64,000 nucleotides of DNA, taken from positions 43,175,540 to 43,239,539 of the forward strand of contig CP154955.1 in the NCBI GenBank assembly GCA_039621445.1, written 5' to 3'. The position numbers and the translations under genes are program-made. The notes below the pieces were generated by a model that was not told where the DNA came from, did no database searches, and saw nothing but the letters and a program-made list of their open reading frames with translations. Source of the stretch: Euglena gracilis (lineage: Eukaryota; Euglenida; Euglenophyceae; Euglenales). Position 1 is the stretch's first letter. The number at the start of each line of letters is the position of its first letter. Shown one piece after another: positions 19,480 through 29,966 of the stretch.

Positions 19480-20815
19480 GCCCAAGCAATGCGGTTGAAA
19501 AACTATCTGTTTTCAAGTTTTTTTTTGAAACTGTGGCCACATGTAACCTTCAAAAAAGAAACCTTCAAATAAAAATACAATCACTTTGGAAATTCCTGGC
19601 GTCCACACTCCATGTGGGTTTTTTGTGAAAATGATTTTCACAAACGATTTTCAGACGAGGAAATCGGTCTATGAGATGGGATGAATCAAGGTTGGAATGG
19701 ACAGTCCTGACGCTGGTGCAAACAGCACTTTATTTGACTCCCAACAAGAGTTTCATGTGTGACCCTGAGGATGGTGACAAGGGGCATTGCTCTGAATTAT
19801 GCTGTCAAAAGGTCCTGCCGGGTGTGGCGCTTCGCAATTTTGGCCGTTCTTTTTTTTTTGTTGAGAATTTCGGCAATTTTTTGTGTGGGGAAGGCGATTT
19901 TCCCCCTGGAGCCAAAAAATCTTGGGGGCGTCTAAAATGGTGGGGACCTCACAGGGGGAGGGGCATAGGCATGCCATTTGCCAAAGGACTTCCCTCCCCC
20001 ACCCCCCTGCGTTCTTGGTTCCCCCTAAATGAAAACAATTTGACAAAAAACCAAAAAACAATTTCCATTTTTCTTTGAAGGGGCAAAAATGGGGGGGCAT
20101 GTCTCCCTGGAGTGTTCTGTGTGGACCAACACAAAATTTTCCTCTTTCGATTCTCCTCCTGGTCCTGGAGGAATTTTCAAGGTTCAAGGCATTTTTTTAA
20201 AAAAAAGCATTGAAACATCACATTGGGCGGCTTTTAAAATTTGCATTTCTTCTTTTTTTAATAAAATGGCAGGCACAGTCAATTTTGTCTGGGGAGGGGG
20301 GATGAACAACGCACCCCTGTTTGGCTCATAGGCAGACTTCACAATTTTTTCCTTCCGCAAAAATGGTCGATGTCATGTGAATGGTAGACTTGTTTGAATG
20401 TTTTCTGAGGCACTTGGTGACACCTGGCACAAAGTCACCACCAGGCTGTATTTTAGTCGGGTGCTGACCCCACCCCGCTGCCTGCCTGGGCAGGCACTCC
20501 AAGGCACTCCCGATCCGACCCCCCCCCCCCGGAGGGGGGGGGGTTGGGCACACGGCCAAAAGTGCCCTTGCACAACCCTGGCGCCGAAGGCGCCGGGGAG
20601 CCTTGGCCTATTTTCAAAGGAATGTGCCTGGGCACAGGCAAAAATCCGACCCCCCCCCAGGGGTGGGGTAGTGCCTGCCTGGGCAGGCACTCCGGACCCC
20701 CCCCCCTCTCCCCTGGGGATGGTAAAAAAAAGCTGGTCACCACCGGGTCATTAAGCAACGTGTTATTTTGGGCATGATTGCCAGTGAATTCCCAAAGCCA
20801 CATTTGCTTGTTTCC
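19480..20815 (+). other. GMD intron 1, nonconventional
   Basis: No GT or AG fits the protein junction (EARP to TEIYNLAA). The border that joins the protein correctly gives an intron starting GCC-CAAGCAATG and ending CATTTGCTTG-TTTCC. CAA at +4 to +6 faces TTG at -8 to -6, and nine further bases nearly pair. It contains the F4 MITE at 20442-20735. The euglenid nonconventional intron model explains this border; a sequencing error would not. Confidence 0.75.
20442..20735. mobile_element. F4 MITE in GMD intron 1
   Basis: 294 bp from CAGGCTGTATTTTAG to GTAAAAAAAAGCTG, flanked by exact GTCACCAC at 20434-20441 and 20736-20743. Inside are TGCCTGCCTGGGCAGGCAC palindromes, poly(C)/poly(G) stems and a central GGCGCCGAAGGCGCC. 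No ORF, so nonautonomous. A partial relative is at about 50546-50744. Confidence 0.9.
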
Positions 20816-20992
20816 ACCGAAATTTACAATTTGGCTGCCCAAAGCCATGTGAAGGTCTCTTTCGAAATGCCTGAGTACACAGCAGGCACAGATGGCGTTG
20901 GTGTGTTGAAAATACTGGATGCCATTCGAGCTGCTGGGATGACTGAGGAAGTTCGATTCTACCAAGCTTCCACTTCCGAACTTTATGGAGAG
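20816..20992 (+). CDS. gmd: GDP-mannose 4,6-dehydratase, exon 2
   Basis: Fifty-nine residues from [20 protein letters not shown] to [12 protein letters not shown]. It includes the NLAAQSHV strand and the catalytic Ser/Thr and Glu region STSELYGE typical of GMD and related short-chain dehydrogenases. The 3' border is a canonical donor, GAG followed by GTATTT. Confidence 0.95.
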
Positions 20993-21012
20993 GTATTTTG
21001 CTACCTGTCTCC

Positions 21013-21347
21013 GGCTCCCGGATCTGGCCTGGGGGGGGGGGGGTTGTGGGCCGACCCTAGGGTCGGCCCACGGTCGCCAAAGGTCGCCAAAGGTCGCTAT
21101 GGGTATTTCCTACTCAGTCTTTTTTTGCCATGTAGCGGCGTAGTCCAGGGCCCTAAAAAAAAAAATCCCTTGTGTGTGCAACTCCTTTTGTGTGTAAGTT
21201 GCGCTAATTTGCCGTGGAGCGCATTTTTTGACATCAACCCACCCACGACCTTTGGCGACCCTGGCGACCTTTGGCGACCTTTGGCGACCGTGGGCCGACC
21301 CTAGGGTCGGCCCACAACCCCCCCCCCCAGGCCAGATCTACCCCCCC
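21013..21347. mobile_element. Foldback element in GMD intron 2
   Basis: Two long inverted arms start GATCTGGCCTGGGG and include GTGGGCCGACCCTAGGGTCG and GTCGCCAAAGGTCGCC, separated by about 120 bp. A direct repeat ACCTGTCTCC occurs on both sides (21003-21012, 21348-21357), consistent with a target duplication of 8-10 bp. No coding capacity. Confidence 0.7.
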
Positions 21348-21469
21348 ACCTGTCTCCCATTCACGTGCCAACGGATGTTTTCTGAATTTTGCTTCATTTT
21401 CCAATCAAAAATCGACTGGCACCACTTGTGAGCGACACAGCCTGCCACTGTTTTAAAAACGTGTTCAGC

Positions 21470-21655
21470 CGGCCAAATGCCTGCCCTGAAATTCGTGGTC
21501 ATGAACACGTTTTCAATGAGGGCATTTGTGGCAATGACACGTTTTCCATTAAGGCATCTGTGTTCAGGCACGTTTTCAATGAGGGCATTTGTGGCAATGA
21601 CACGTTTTCCATTAAGGCATCTGTGTTCAGGCACGTTTTCCATTAGGGCATCTGT
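21470..21655. repeat. ACACGTTTTC tandem repeat block
   Basis: Alternating ~32-bp units of the type ACACGTTTTCAATGAGGGCA and GACACGTTTTCCATTAAGGC, preceded by GTGTTCAGCCGGCCAAATGC. Similar blocks recur at 22330-22540, 23440-23590, 24060-24195 (reversed), 26185-26275, 26460-26670 and 27600-27750, always next to copies of the MAKRTANF ORF. They look like the terminal or subterminal repeats of that element. Confidence 0.75.
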
Positions 21656-21907
21656 GGCAACCCCGAGCAAGAAGCAAAAATCGCTGTCATGAAAAATCGG
21701 CGTGCGGTTGAGAGGCCGGGTGGTCCTCAACGGGTGAGGCGGGTCGGGGGCACTCTACAACACGAAGGCTAGGTTGCCTTGGAGCACAACGACAGGGAGT
21801 GCCTGAACACAGATGCCTTAATGGAAAACGTGTCATTGCCACAAATGCCCTCATTGAAAACGTGTCACCCCCCCCTTTTTTTCTTTTTTTTCTTTTTTCC
21901 TCCCAGT

Positions 21908-22198
21908 ATGGCCAAACGCACGGCAAACTTTGTGAATGGTCTTTTGCCACCTCCCCCTGGGACGGACCCCCTTCATGGCACCTAGCTGGCACAGGGCAAC
22001 ACAAAGAAAAAGTCCGGCTCCGTAGGTGCAGAGCTTGCTGCTGTTGCCAACTGTTTGGAGTTCGCAAAACTGTGTCAACATCGGCAAGCCTGTTATCCTG
22101 AGCTGGATGCTTTCTTTGTTGCCTGGACGGGATGGGAGCTGGAACCCAGCCTGTTGTTCGATGAGGCGAGCGTCATTGAACAATGTGTGGTCCCCTGA
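21908..22198 (+). pseudogene. Mobile-element ORF copy 1 (MAKRTANF family), one nonsense mutation
   Basis: Reads MAKRTANFVNGLLPPPPG...LHGT, then a TAG where copy 3 has TTG (Leu), then continues in frame through GAELAAVANCLEFAKLCQHR to EQCVVP and TGA. An AATAAA follows about 40 bp later (CCAATAAAACACGAG). It belongs to the same family as 22693-23385 and 27262-27552. Function is unknown. Confidence 0.75.
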
Positions 22199-22692
22199 CC
22201 AACCCCCTGTGCCTCGTGCTGTGTCCCGACTGCCAATAAAACACGAGAAATGTGGGACCGCGGCGCCGAAGGCGCCGCGGTCGCCCCTGGGCCCCCCTAA
22301 AACCTTGGCCCAAAACACTGTTCTTGTTTAAAAACGTGTTCAGCCCGCCAAATGCCTGCCCTGAAATTCGTGGTCATGAACACGTTTTCAATGACGGCAT
22401 TTGTGGCAATGACACGTTTTCAGTGACGGCATTTGTGGCAATGACACGTTTTCAGTGACGGCATCTGTGGCAAGGACACGTTTTCAGTGACGGCATTTGT
22501 GGCAATGACACGTTTTCAATGAGGGCATTTGTGGCAACCCTGAGTAAAAAGCAAAAAACGCTGTCATGAGAAATCGGAGTGCGGTTGAGAGGCCGGGTGG
22601 TCCTCAACAGGTGAGGCGGGTCGGGGGCACTCTACAACACGACAACAAGAAGGCTTGGTTGCCTTGGCACAAGGACAGGGAAGGGACGAAAA

Positions 22693-23385
22693 TCACGGCA
22701 CACGACAGGCTTTACACAAAAAAGAGCCATACTTTGGTGGCCGCCGCAAATCATAAGCGTTGGACCAGTTCACCCCCTTCAGCAACTGGTCCAACTCTTC
22801 AGGCTGCAACACGTCTGCTGGAGGCCGAACCGCCGTTGACACTGCCTTCCGCGCGCGTTTGCGCTCCAGGGAACGCGAAAAAATCTCGTTGAACTGGGGG
22901 AATTGGCGCTCTGAGGAAGGCAACACTACTCCCTCGGTGGTTGTTTTGCGGAATGCCCGAGCGACGGCATTCACGTATGTCTGAAAAGAGGTTGCCGAAC
23001 GATTCCCTGAAACGAACAAAGTTCCCGACTGCTGCTCACGTTGAGCCACACATTGTTCGATGACGCTCGCCTCATCGAACAACAGGCTGGGTTCCAGCTC
23101 CCATCCCGTCCAGGCAACAAAGAAAGCATCCAGCTCAGGATAACAGGCTTGCCGATGTTGACACAGTTTGGCGAACTCCAAACAGTTGGCAACAGCAGCA
23201 AGCTCTGCACCCAGGGTGCCGGACTTTTTCTTTGTATTGCCCTGTGCCAGCAAGGTGCCATGAAGGGGGTCAACCTTCGGCTTCTTGGCATCTTGCTGGT
23301 ATACCGCAAGAGCAGCCAGGAACAGTTCCGTCCTAGGGGGAGGTGGCAAAAGACCATTCACAAAGTTTGCCGTGCGTTTAGCCAT
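22693..23385 (-). CDS. Longest copy of an unrecognised mobile-element ORF (MAKRTANF family), about 230 codons
   Basis: Starts MAKRTANFVNGLLPPPPRTE, with an extra segment (LFLAALAVYQQDAKKPKVD) missing in the other copies, then GAELAAVANCLEFAKLCQHR and DAFFVAWTGWELEPSLLFDE. The unique C-terminal part reads SFQTYVNAVARAFRKTTTEG, SLERKRARKAVSTAVRPPAD and LQPEELDQLLKGVNWS. That last part, with its helix, basic stretch and PEELDQLL, recalls the N-terminal SAM-like domain of tyrosine recombinases (Crypton/DIRS type), but no catalytic R-H-R-Y is present. It is surrounded by ACACGTTTTC repeats and hairpins, which support a mobile origin. It lies antisense in GMD intron 2. Confidence 0.55.
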   Translation of the reverse strand: MAKRTANFVNGLLPPPPRTELFLAALAVYQQDAKKPKVDPLHGTLLAQGNTKKKSGTLGAELAAVANCLEFAKLCQHRQACYPELDAFFVAWTGWELEPSLLFDEASVIEQCVAQREQQSGTLFVSGNRSATSFQTYVNAVARAFRKTTTEGVVLPSSERQFPQFNEIFSRSLERKRARKAVSTAVRPPADVLQPEELDQLLKGVNWSNAYDLRRPPKYGSFLCKACRVP

Positions 23386-23693
23386 ATTGGCAGGGCTGCG
23401 GGAAAAAGAAAAAAAAGAAAGAAAAAAGGGGGGGGGGTGACACGTTTTCAGTGACGGCATTTGTGGCAATGACACGTTTTCAGTGACGGCATCTGTGGCA
23501 AGGACACGTTTTCAGTGACGGCATTTGTGGCAATGACACGTTTTCAGTGACGGCATCTGTGTTCAGGCACGTTTTCAGTGAGGGCATCGTTTTTTGGGTC
23601 CGAATTTCACAAATTCGCGTTTTTGACCCCTTGCGTGAATCATGACCACGAATTTCAGGGCAGGCATTTGGCGGGCTCTGAAAACGTTTTTAA

Positions 23694-23806
23694 ACAAATT
23701 GTGGCTGAGCCCAGATTTCAGCCTGAAAACGTGTTCAGGGGCCCCCTTCGGGGGCCCCTGGCTGAACACGTTTTCAGGCTGAAATCTGGGCTCAGCCACA
23801 ATTTGT
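23694..23806. repeat. Hairpin element H1, copy 1
   Basis: A near-perfect palindrome of about 113 bp running from ACAAATTGTGGCTGAGCCCA to its reverse complement, with centre GGGGCCCCCTTCGGGGGCCC. Four copies exist in this window. It is immediately followed by H2 at 23812-23876. Confidence 0.9.
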
Positions 23807-23811
23807 GTATA

Positions 23812-23876
23812 GAAACCGTGTTTTGGGCGAAGATTTAAGACTTCTAAAGTCTCGAAATCGGCCCAAACACGGTTTC
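23812..23876. repeat. Hairpin element H2, copy 2
   Basis: GAAACCGTGTTTTGGGCGAA to GGCCCAAACACGGTTTC, the same 65-bp palindrome as 8785-8849. Near-identity between copies 15 kb apart suggests recent spread. Confidence 0.8.
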
Positions 23877-24201
23877 TTTGTGTAAAGCGTGTCGTGTGCC
23901 GTGATGTCCGCCACTCCCTGTTGTTGTGCTCCAAGGCAACCTAGCCTTCTGTCGTGTTGTAGAGTGCCCCCGACCCGCCTCACCCGTTGAGGACCACCCG
24001 GCCTCTCAACCGCACGCCGATTTTTCATGACAGCGATTTTTGCTTCTTGCTCGGGGTTGCCACAGATGCCCTAATGGAAAACGTGCCTGAACACAGATGC
24101 CTTAATGGAAAACGTGTCATTGCCACAAATGCCCTCATTGAAAACGTGTTCATGACCACGAATTTCAGGGCAGGCATTTGGCGGGCTGAACACGTTTTTA
24201 A

Positions 24202-24316
24202 ACAAATTGTGGCTGAGCCCAGATTTCAGCCTGAAAACGTGTTCAGGGGGCCCCCTTCGGGGGCCCCCTGGCTGAACACGTTTTCAGGCTGAAATCTGGG
24301 CTCAGCCACAATTTGT
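24202..24316. repeat. Hairpin element H1, copy 2
   Basis: The same arms as 23694-23806, with a centre one base pair longer on each side (GGGGGCCCCCTTCGGGGGCC). Confidence 0.9.
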
Positions 24317-24680
24317 GAGTAGTAAGTGTCGGTCAATTTTTGTGAAAGCCAATTTCATTTGTGCCTGTATGCCTGTCTTTTATTCGACGGATGCGACTGG
24401 GCAGAAGCATTGCCAAATTTGCGTCTTTTTGCCAGTCAACAGCACACCCCCTCCTCCCTCATGTTTTGGGAGTTTGACCTGAATTCTGGCCTGACTCCGG
24501 CCCCAGCCCACTTCTTCAAACCCAAAATTTACGACTTAGAAGAAACTTTACGGAGGTGGTCCCTCACCCTAAAAACGTCAAAAAACGTCAAAAAACCTCC
24601 CAAATTCAAAAAAAATGGTGAAAAACGGCCAAATCAGGTGAGATCATGGCCAATGACAAAATCCCTTTGTGTGTGCAAGG

Positions 24681-24710
24681 CCCTAACCCAAACCCTAACC
24701 CTAACCCTAC
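24681..24710. repeat. Interstitial telomere-like repeat
   Basis: Four to five CCCTAA-type units, one with an extra A. TTAGGG-type repeats fit euglenid telomeres as well as many other protists. Single GGTTAGGG units also occur near 18630 and 58160. Confidence 0.6.
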
Positions 24711-25725
24711 TCCTTCATTATTGACCGACTTAGAAAAAATTCAGTGGCTCTTTTTGAAACCTGAAAAAATTTTGAGTGCTGCAGCTGGCTGTCCAGAAAC
24801 ATGATAAATTGGCCCCTACAAGGTACCAGCTACCCCAAAGAGCCGCCCAACTAGGGTTAATACACAAGGGGGGACCCACGCTCGGCACCTTCGGCGCCTC
24901 GCTCGGGTCCCCCCATGTGGCCAAGGGTTTGGATGCTTTTGAAAAGGAAAACCATTGAGGTCGTTTCTACCGACCATATGGTCGGGCTGACCATATGCAG
25001 TAACCGCAACAGGTCGGGCCGACCAGATCGTCCCAACCAATAGTTAAAAGTCCTTTGAAAAGGGGGGTGGGTAATACGGTTCAGTGGCCATTTCTGTCGA
25101 CCTCCAGAGGTCGATAACAGCATGGTCGGGCCGACCATAGGTCGGCTCGACCTCCAGAACTAGCATGGCCAATATTCCGCCCGGGGCCCACATTTTCTCT
25201 TTGTTATGGTTTTTTTTAAATTCATGGATTTATGATGTCAGCATAAATTTTTTTTCCATCTGTGTGAAATGAAGTGTTTTCCCGTGTTTTTCATTGGGCC
25301 ACCCAGAAAAATGAAAAACAATTGAAGTCAAACCACTTGGTGTTACAAGTCTCTACGGCTCGTTCAGTTCACCATTCGAAGGTGCTTGAAAAGAAAATCA
25401 AACAAAAATGGGTCTGGGACCCGGCGGGTATCCAATGAATAGCCCCAAAAGCTAAAATCCAGCCGTGTTAGATTTTTCAGCCAAATTTTGGGGGAACCTT
25501 TTTCCCCAAATTCCCGGCGCTTTTTTTTGCCAAGTTTTGCCGGTCCAGCCGGTCTTCCCCAGGCTGGACCCATCACCCCAAATATGCCCCCCATTTATTT
25601 CCAATTCTAAAATTTTTACAAAGAACTTTGGACGACAGCAGATAGTATTTTGGTCCAGTATGGTTGACTGGTATGGCATAAAGTTAGACCTTGGGACATA
25701 AAACCTCAGGGTTCCACTTCCTTAA

Positions 25726-25968
<243 letters not shown>

Positions 25969-26067
25969 TGAGTTTCAGACCTCATCTTTGATGTGCAAAC
26001 CAATGTATTTGATTCCACTGCGTCCATTCGCCCTGATCCCCCCTGGGGGCAGGCTTCTTTTTTACAC

Positions 26068-26182
26068 ACAAATTGTGGCTGAGCCCAGATTTCAGGCTGA
26101 AAACGTGTTCAGGGGGCCCCCTTCGGGGGCCCCCTGGCTGAACACGTTTTCAGGCTGAAATCTGGGCTCAGCCACAATTTGT
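26068..26182. repeat. Hairpin element H1, copy 3
   Basis: ACAAATTGTGGCTGAGCCCA palindrome with a GGGGGCCCCCTTCGGGGGCC centre. Just downstream, 26215-26276 and 26464-26521 are inverted copies of the CGTGTTCATGACCACGAATT block around a 190-bp GC-rich spacer. Confidence 0.9.
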
Positions 26183-26850
26183 TTGAAAACGTGTCATTGC
26201 CACAGATGCCCTCATTGAAAACGTGTTCATGACCACGAATTTCAGGGCAGGCATTTGGCGGGCTGAACACGTTTTTAAGCCAGAAGACCCCGCAGGGGGT
26301 GGGTGGGTTCGGGGTTGGACCCCAACCGCAGGGGGGAGGGGGCCGGGCTGGAGGTGGGGGTTTCATCACGAAGTGCCGAATTCTTTTTTGGGAAATGCCC
26401 TCAGACGGGCCGGTTATTTGGGGTCCCCCCGCGGGGGGGGGGGGTGTGGCCCTCCTGGGTTTTTAAAAACGTGTTCAGCCCGCCAAATGCCTGCCCTGAA
26501 ATTCGTGGTCATGAACACGTTTTCAATGAGGGCATTTGTGGCAATGACACGTTTTCAGTGAAGGCATCCGGGTTCAGGCACGTTTTCAATGAGGGCATTT
26601 GTGTCAATGACACGTTTTCAGTGAAGGCATCCGGGTTCAGGCACGTTTTCAGTGAGGGCATCTGTGGCAACCCTGAGTAAAAAGCAAAAAACACTATCAT
26701 GAAAAATCGGCGTGCGGTTGAGAGGCCGGGTGGTCCTCAACGGGTGAGGCGGGTCGGGGGCACTCTACAACACAACAGAAGGCTAGGTTGCCTTGGAGCA
26801 CAACGAAACAGAGTGGCGGACATCACGGCACACGACACGCTTTACACAAA

Positions 26851-27037
26851 GAAACCGTGTTTGGGCCGATTTCGAGACTTTAAAAGTCTTAAATCTTCGC
26901 CCAAAACACGGTTTCAAACAAGAACAGTGTTTTGGGCCAAGGTTTTAGGGGGGCCCAGGGGCGACCGCGGCGCCTTCGGCGTCGCGGTCCCCGCCCCTGG
27001 GCTCCCCCTAAGTCTTGGCCCGAACACAGTTTCTTGA
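26851..27037. repeat. Reversed H2 followed by reversed H3 hairpins
   Basis: H2 (26851-26915) and H3 (about 26919-27037, centre GGCGCCTTCGGCG) occur side by side, as at 8665-8849 but in opposite order and orientation. The whole H3-H2 pair therefore moved or was inverted as one unit. Confidence 0.75.
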
Positions 27038-27261
27038 CACAAAAGAGCCATACTTTGGCTCTTTTGCCAAATCTTGGCAATGAAAATGATATGCCAATCA
27101 TAGAAACAACTTTGTTCACAGACAACTTTGTTTGTTTGGCGTCACAGACAACTTTGTTCAGCTCCACACAATTTGGATTTTTGGGAATGGCAACACCACA
27201 AAAACCACATTTCTCGTGTTTTATTGGCAGTCGGGACACAGCACGAGGCACAGGGGGTTGG

Positions 27262-27552
27262 TCAGGGGACCACACACTGTTCGATGACGCTCGCCTCATC
27301 GAACAACAGGCTGGGTTCCAGCTCCCATCCCGTCCAGGCAACAAAGAAAGCATCCAGCTCAGGATAACAGGCTTGCCGATGTTGACACAGTTTGGCGAAC
27401 TCCAAACAGTTGGCAACAGCAGCAAGCTCTGCACCTACGGAGCCGGACTTTTTCTTTGTGTTGCCCTGTGCCAGCAAGGTGCCATGAAGGGGTTCCGTCC
27501 TAGGGGGAGGTGGCAAAAGACCATTCACAAAGTTTGCCGTGCGTTTGGCCAT
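27262..27552 (-). CDS. Mobile-element ORF copy 3 (MAKRTANF family), 96 codons
   Basis: Intact from MAKRTANFVNGLLPPPPRTE to EQCVVP. It matches copy 1 without the nonsense codon, and shares the same downstream sequence with AATAAA (on the minus strand near 27220). It is shorter than the copy at 22693-23385, which continues past EQCV. Function is unknown; the repeat context marks it as mobile. Confidence 0.6.
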   Translation of the reverse strand: MAKRTANFVNGLLPPPPRTEPLHGTLLAQGNTKKKSGSVGAELAAVANCLEFAKLCQHRQACYPELDAFFVAWTGWELEPSLLFDEASVIEQCVVP

Positions 27553-27855
27553 ATTGGAAAGGATGCGGGAATAAAAAAAAAAAAAAAAAAAGGGGGGGGG
27601 TGACACGTTTTCAGTGAGGGCATTTGTGGCAATGACACGTTTTCAGTGAAGGCATCCGGGTTCAGGCACGTTTTCAGTGAGGGCATTTGTGTCAATGACA
27701 CGTTTTCAGTGAAGGCATCCGGGTTCAGGCACGTTTTCAGTGAGGGCGCCGTTTTTTGGGTCCGAATTTCACAAATTCGCGTTTTTGACCCCTTGCGTGA
27801 ATCATGACCACGAATTTCAGGGCAGGCATTTGGCGGGCTCTGAAAACGTTTTTAA

Positions 27856-27968
27856 ACAAATTGTGGCTGAGCCCAGATTTCAGCCTGAAAACGTGTTCAG
27901 GGGCCCCCTTCGGGGGCCCCTGGCTGAACACGTTTTCAGGCTGAAATCTGGGCTCAGCCACAATTTGT
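27856..27968. repeat. Hairpin element H1, copy 4
   Basis: Same 113-bp palindrome as 23694-23806, with the same upstream neighbour (CATTTGGCGGGCTCTGAAAA). It is part of a larger duplication with 23600-23810. Confidence 0.9.
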
Positions 27969-28249
27969 GTATAAAAAGAAGCCTGCCAGGGGGGCCATGC
28001 ACAGGGCGGGGGGGGTCCCGCAGCGGCTGGAAAACAGGTGCTGGCTGCCCCCCCCCCGGGGGGGGGGGCGTTCCCTCTGGCTCCCCAGACATCGGTCAGA
28101 GGCAAAGTGTCAGTTGGGCCAATATCAAAACTGTCACCAAATAATTGTCCTCAAAGTTGCACGTTTTTTTTTTGAATTTCTGGGTGCCAGTTTCAGGTCA
28201 AGGTTTTCCTTCGGCGCTGAAGAACTTTTTCTTTGCGCGGGGCGGGAGG

Positions 28250-28485
28250 CAGGGTTTTTTTTTTAGTCTTGTGCCCCCCTAGGGGGGGAGGGAGGGTGGG
28301 TCCCTTGGACCCCCCCCCAGGGGGTATATCTTTTTCGGCTCCAAAAATTTGCTGAAAGGTGCTATTCTTAGCATTTTTGGCCAGTTTCGGGCAAAGGTGG
28401 GTGGGTCCCCCGGGACCGGGGGGGGCCAACCCCAGGGGCTGCCGACCCCCTCCCCCCCTCCCCCCCGGTCTTAAAAAATCCTCTG
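28250..28485. mobile_element. F3-like MITE, degenerate
   Basis: CAGGGTTTTTTTTTTAG at the left and CTTAAAAAATCCTCTG at the right, with GTATATCTTTTTCGG inside as in the copies at 48768 and 49292. Flanking 8-mers agree at only 5 of 8 positions, so this copy is older. Confidence 0.6.
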
Positions 28486-29516
28486 GTTGGGGGCCCTCGA
28501 CAAAAAATGAAGTTATAAAATCTCGGCAAAGAACAAGCCTCCCAACCCAGCCTGCCGCAGGGTTGGGAGACCCTTGGTTGGTAGACACCCAGAGGCAGTG
28601 ACGGCCTTGTGCGGGCCAGGGAATTTCTTAAGCTGGAGGGTACCCCCCCCGGGGGGGTCCAGCCACCCACGGGAACCACACCAACCACACAAGGTGAGTG
28701 TATGTCCCTACAGCGCTGGAATTACACCAGAGTTGCTCACCCGGCCAGGCGGAGCAACAAAAGAGCACTGGTGTAAGGGGTACCTGGCCACTCACCACAC
28801 AGCAAGCTGGGCCAGAAGCGAAGTTAGCGCCGGCCATAAGCAGACAAGAAGCCTGAGTGCAACTAAGGGGGGGGTCCAGCCAGCCAGCAGCTCAAATACA
28901 GCCAGCAGCCCAAATTCGGGCTGGGAGCCCCCCCCGGGGGGGGTCAAGTGAAATAAAGTCGGGTCCATCCCGGCCGAATGCCGGGCCAGCCAGCCGCAGG
29001 CTGGCCAGCCAACTGGGCAATATCCATGCATTTTCCCCCCTGATCACACCTTCCTCCATCATAGCCCCTCAGCTTTGATCCAGCTCCATCCATCACTGTC
29101 GAAAATGGCAAAAATGTGTTAGAAAACGTTGTTTTTCATCGACCCAGCCCAGCCCCCCTCCAGCCCCGGACCCCCCCTCCCCCCCCCCAGGGGGGGTCCA
29201 GCCAGCAGCCTTTTTGCCAGCCGGAGGCTGGACCCCCGGGGAGGGGGGTCCTTCAGAAATTCCCTGGTGTGCACCTGCCCTAATAGGGTCATGGTGCAAA
29301 TTTCTGCGCCTGAGTTCTCAAATGTGGGCTTCAGAAAGGTGAGGCCTTTAACTTATCCCCATTCTTTCAATACCCAAATTCCAGATTTCGCATTTTCTTT
29401 TCTTGAAGTCAAGTCATATCTTTAATCCAGCATGTGCACACTCCTGGCAAAGCATTTCTCCCCCCTTTTTGATCAGTCCTGCTTATTTGCTTGTGGAATT
29501 TTTTTCTTTCTCACAG

Positions 29517-29770
29517 GGTTTGGACAAGGAGATCCGGCTGGGCAATCTGAATGCTTTGCGAGATTGGGGCCATGCAAAGGACTATGTGGAGGCCATGTGG
29601 TTGATGCTGCAGCAGGAGAAGCCAGAAGATTTTGTGGTGGCCACTGGAGAGCAGCACAGTGTGCGAGAGTTCTGTGAGATCTGCTTTAATTTCATCGGCA
29701 TCGATATCAAGTGGAAGGGCGAGGGAGTCAACGAGATTGGCTACGATGCGAAGGATGAAAGTCGCATTCT
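29517..29770 (+). CDS. gmd: GDP-mannose 4,6-dehydratase, exon 4
   Basis: About 84 residues from [20 protein letters not shown] through [20 protein letters not shown] and [13 protein letters not shown] to DAKDESRI. LGNLxAxRDWGHAxDYVEAMW is the strongest GMD signature. The exon ends two bases into a codon at a nonconventional intron border. Confidence 0.95.
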
Positions 29771-29966
29771 GCTCAGGGTGCTTTTGGATGTTCATACATT
29801 CCAATGCTTTGTGTCTGATGATTGCCCGGGAGGCAGGCCCGATCTGTTGGTTGGTGCCATCCCCAGGCCTGCCATGGTGCAAATGGTGCTGCAAAGCCAA
29901 TCTCAACATCAATGTTTCCTCAAATCATCAGCCAGCCCTCGAGTTATTCCCATGCACCCTGGTTTT
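29771..29966 (+). other. GMD intron 4, nonconventional, 196 bp
   Basis: Starts GCT-CAGGGTGC and ends GCACCCTG-GTTTT. CAG occupies +4 to +6 and CTG -8 to -6, and eight bases pair perfectly. This border joins exon 4 and exon 5 in frame as [15 protein letters not shown], matching the GMD family. No GT-AG choice does so. The 8-mers flanking CAG and CTG (ATTCTGCT, GTTTTGGT) agree at 5 of 8 positions, as expected for an old target duplication. Confidence 0.85.

Noticed and set aside
19480-20815. Treating GMD intron 1 as a GC-AG or GT-AG intron
   Set aside because: The only nearby AG (CCCAAAG, 20798) adds PHLLVS before TEIYNLAA and breaks the conserved protein; GCCCAA is a poor donor.
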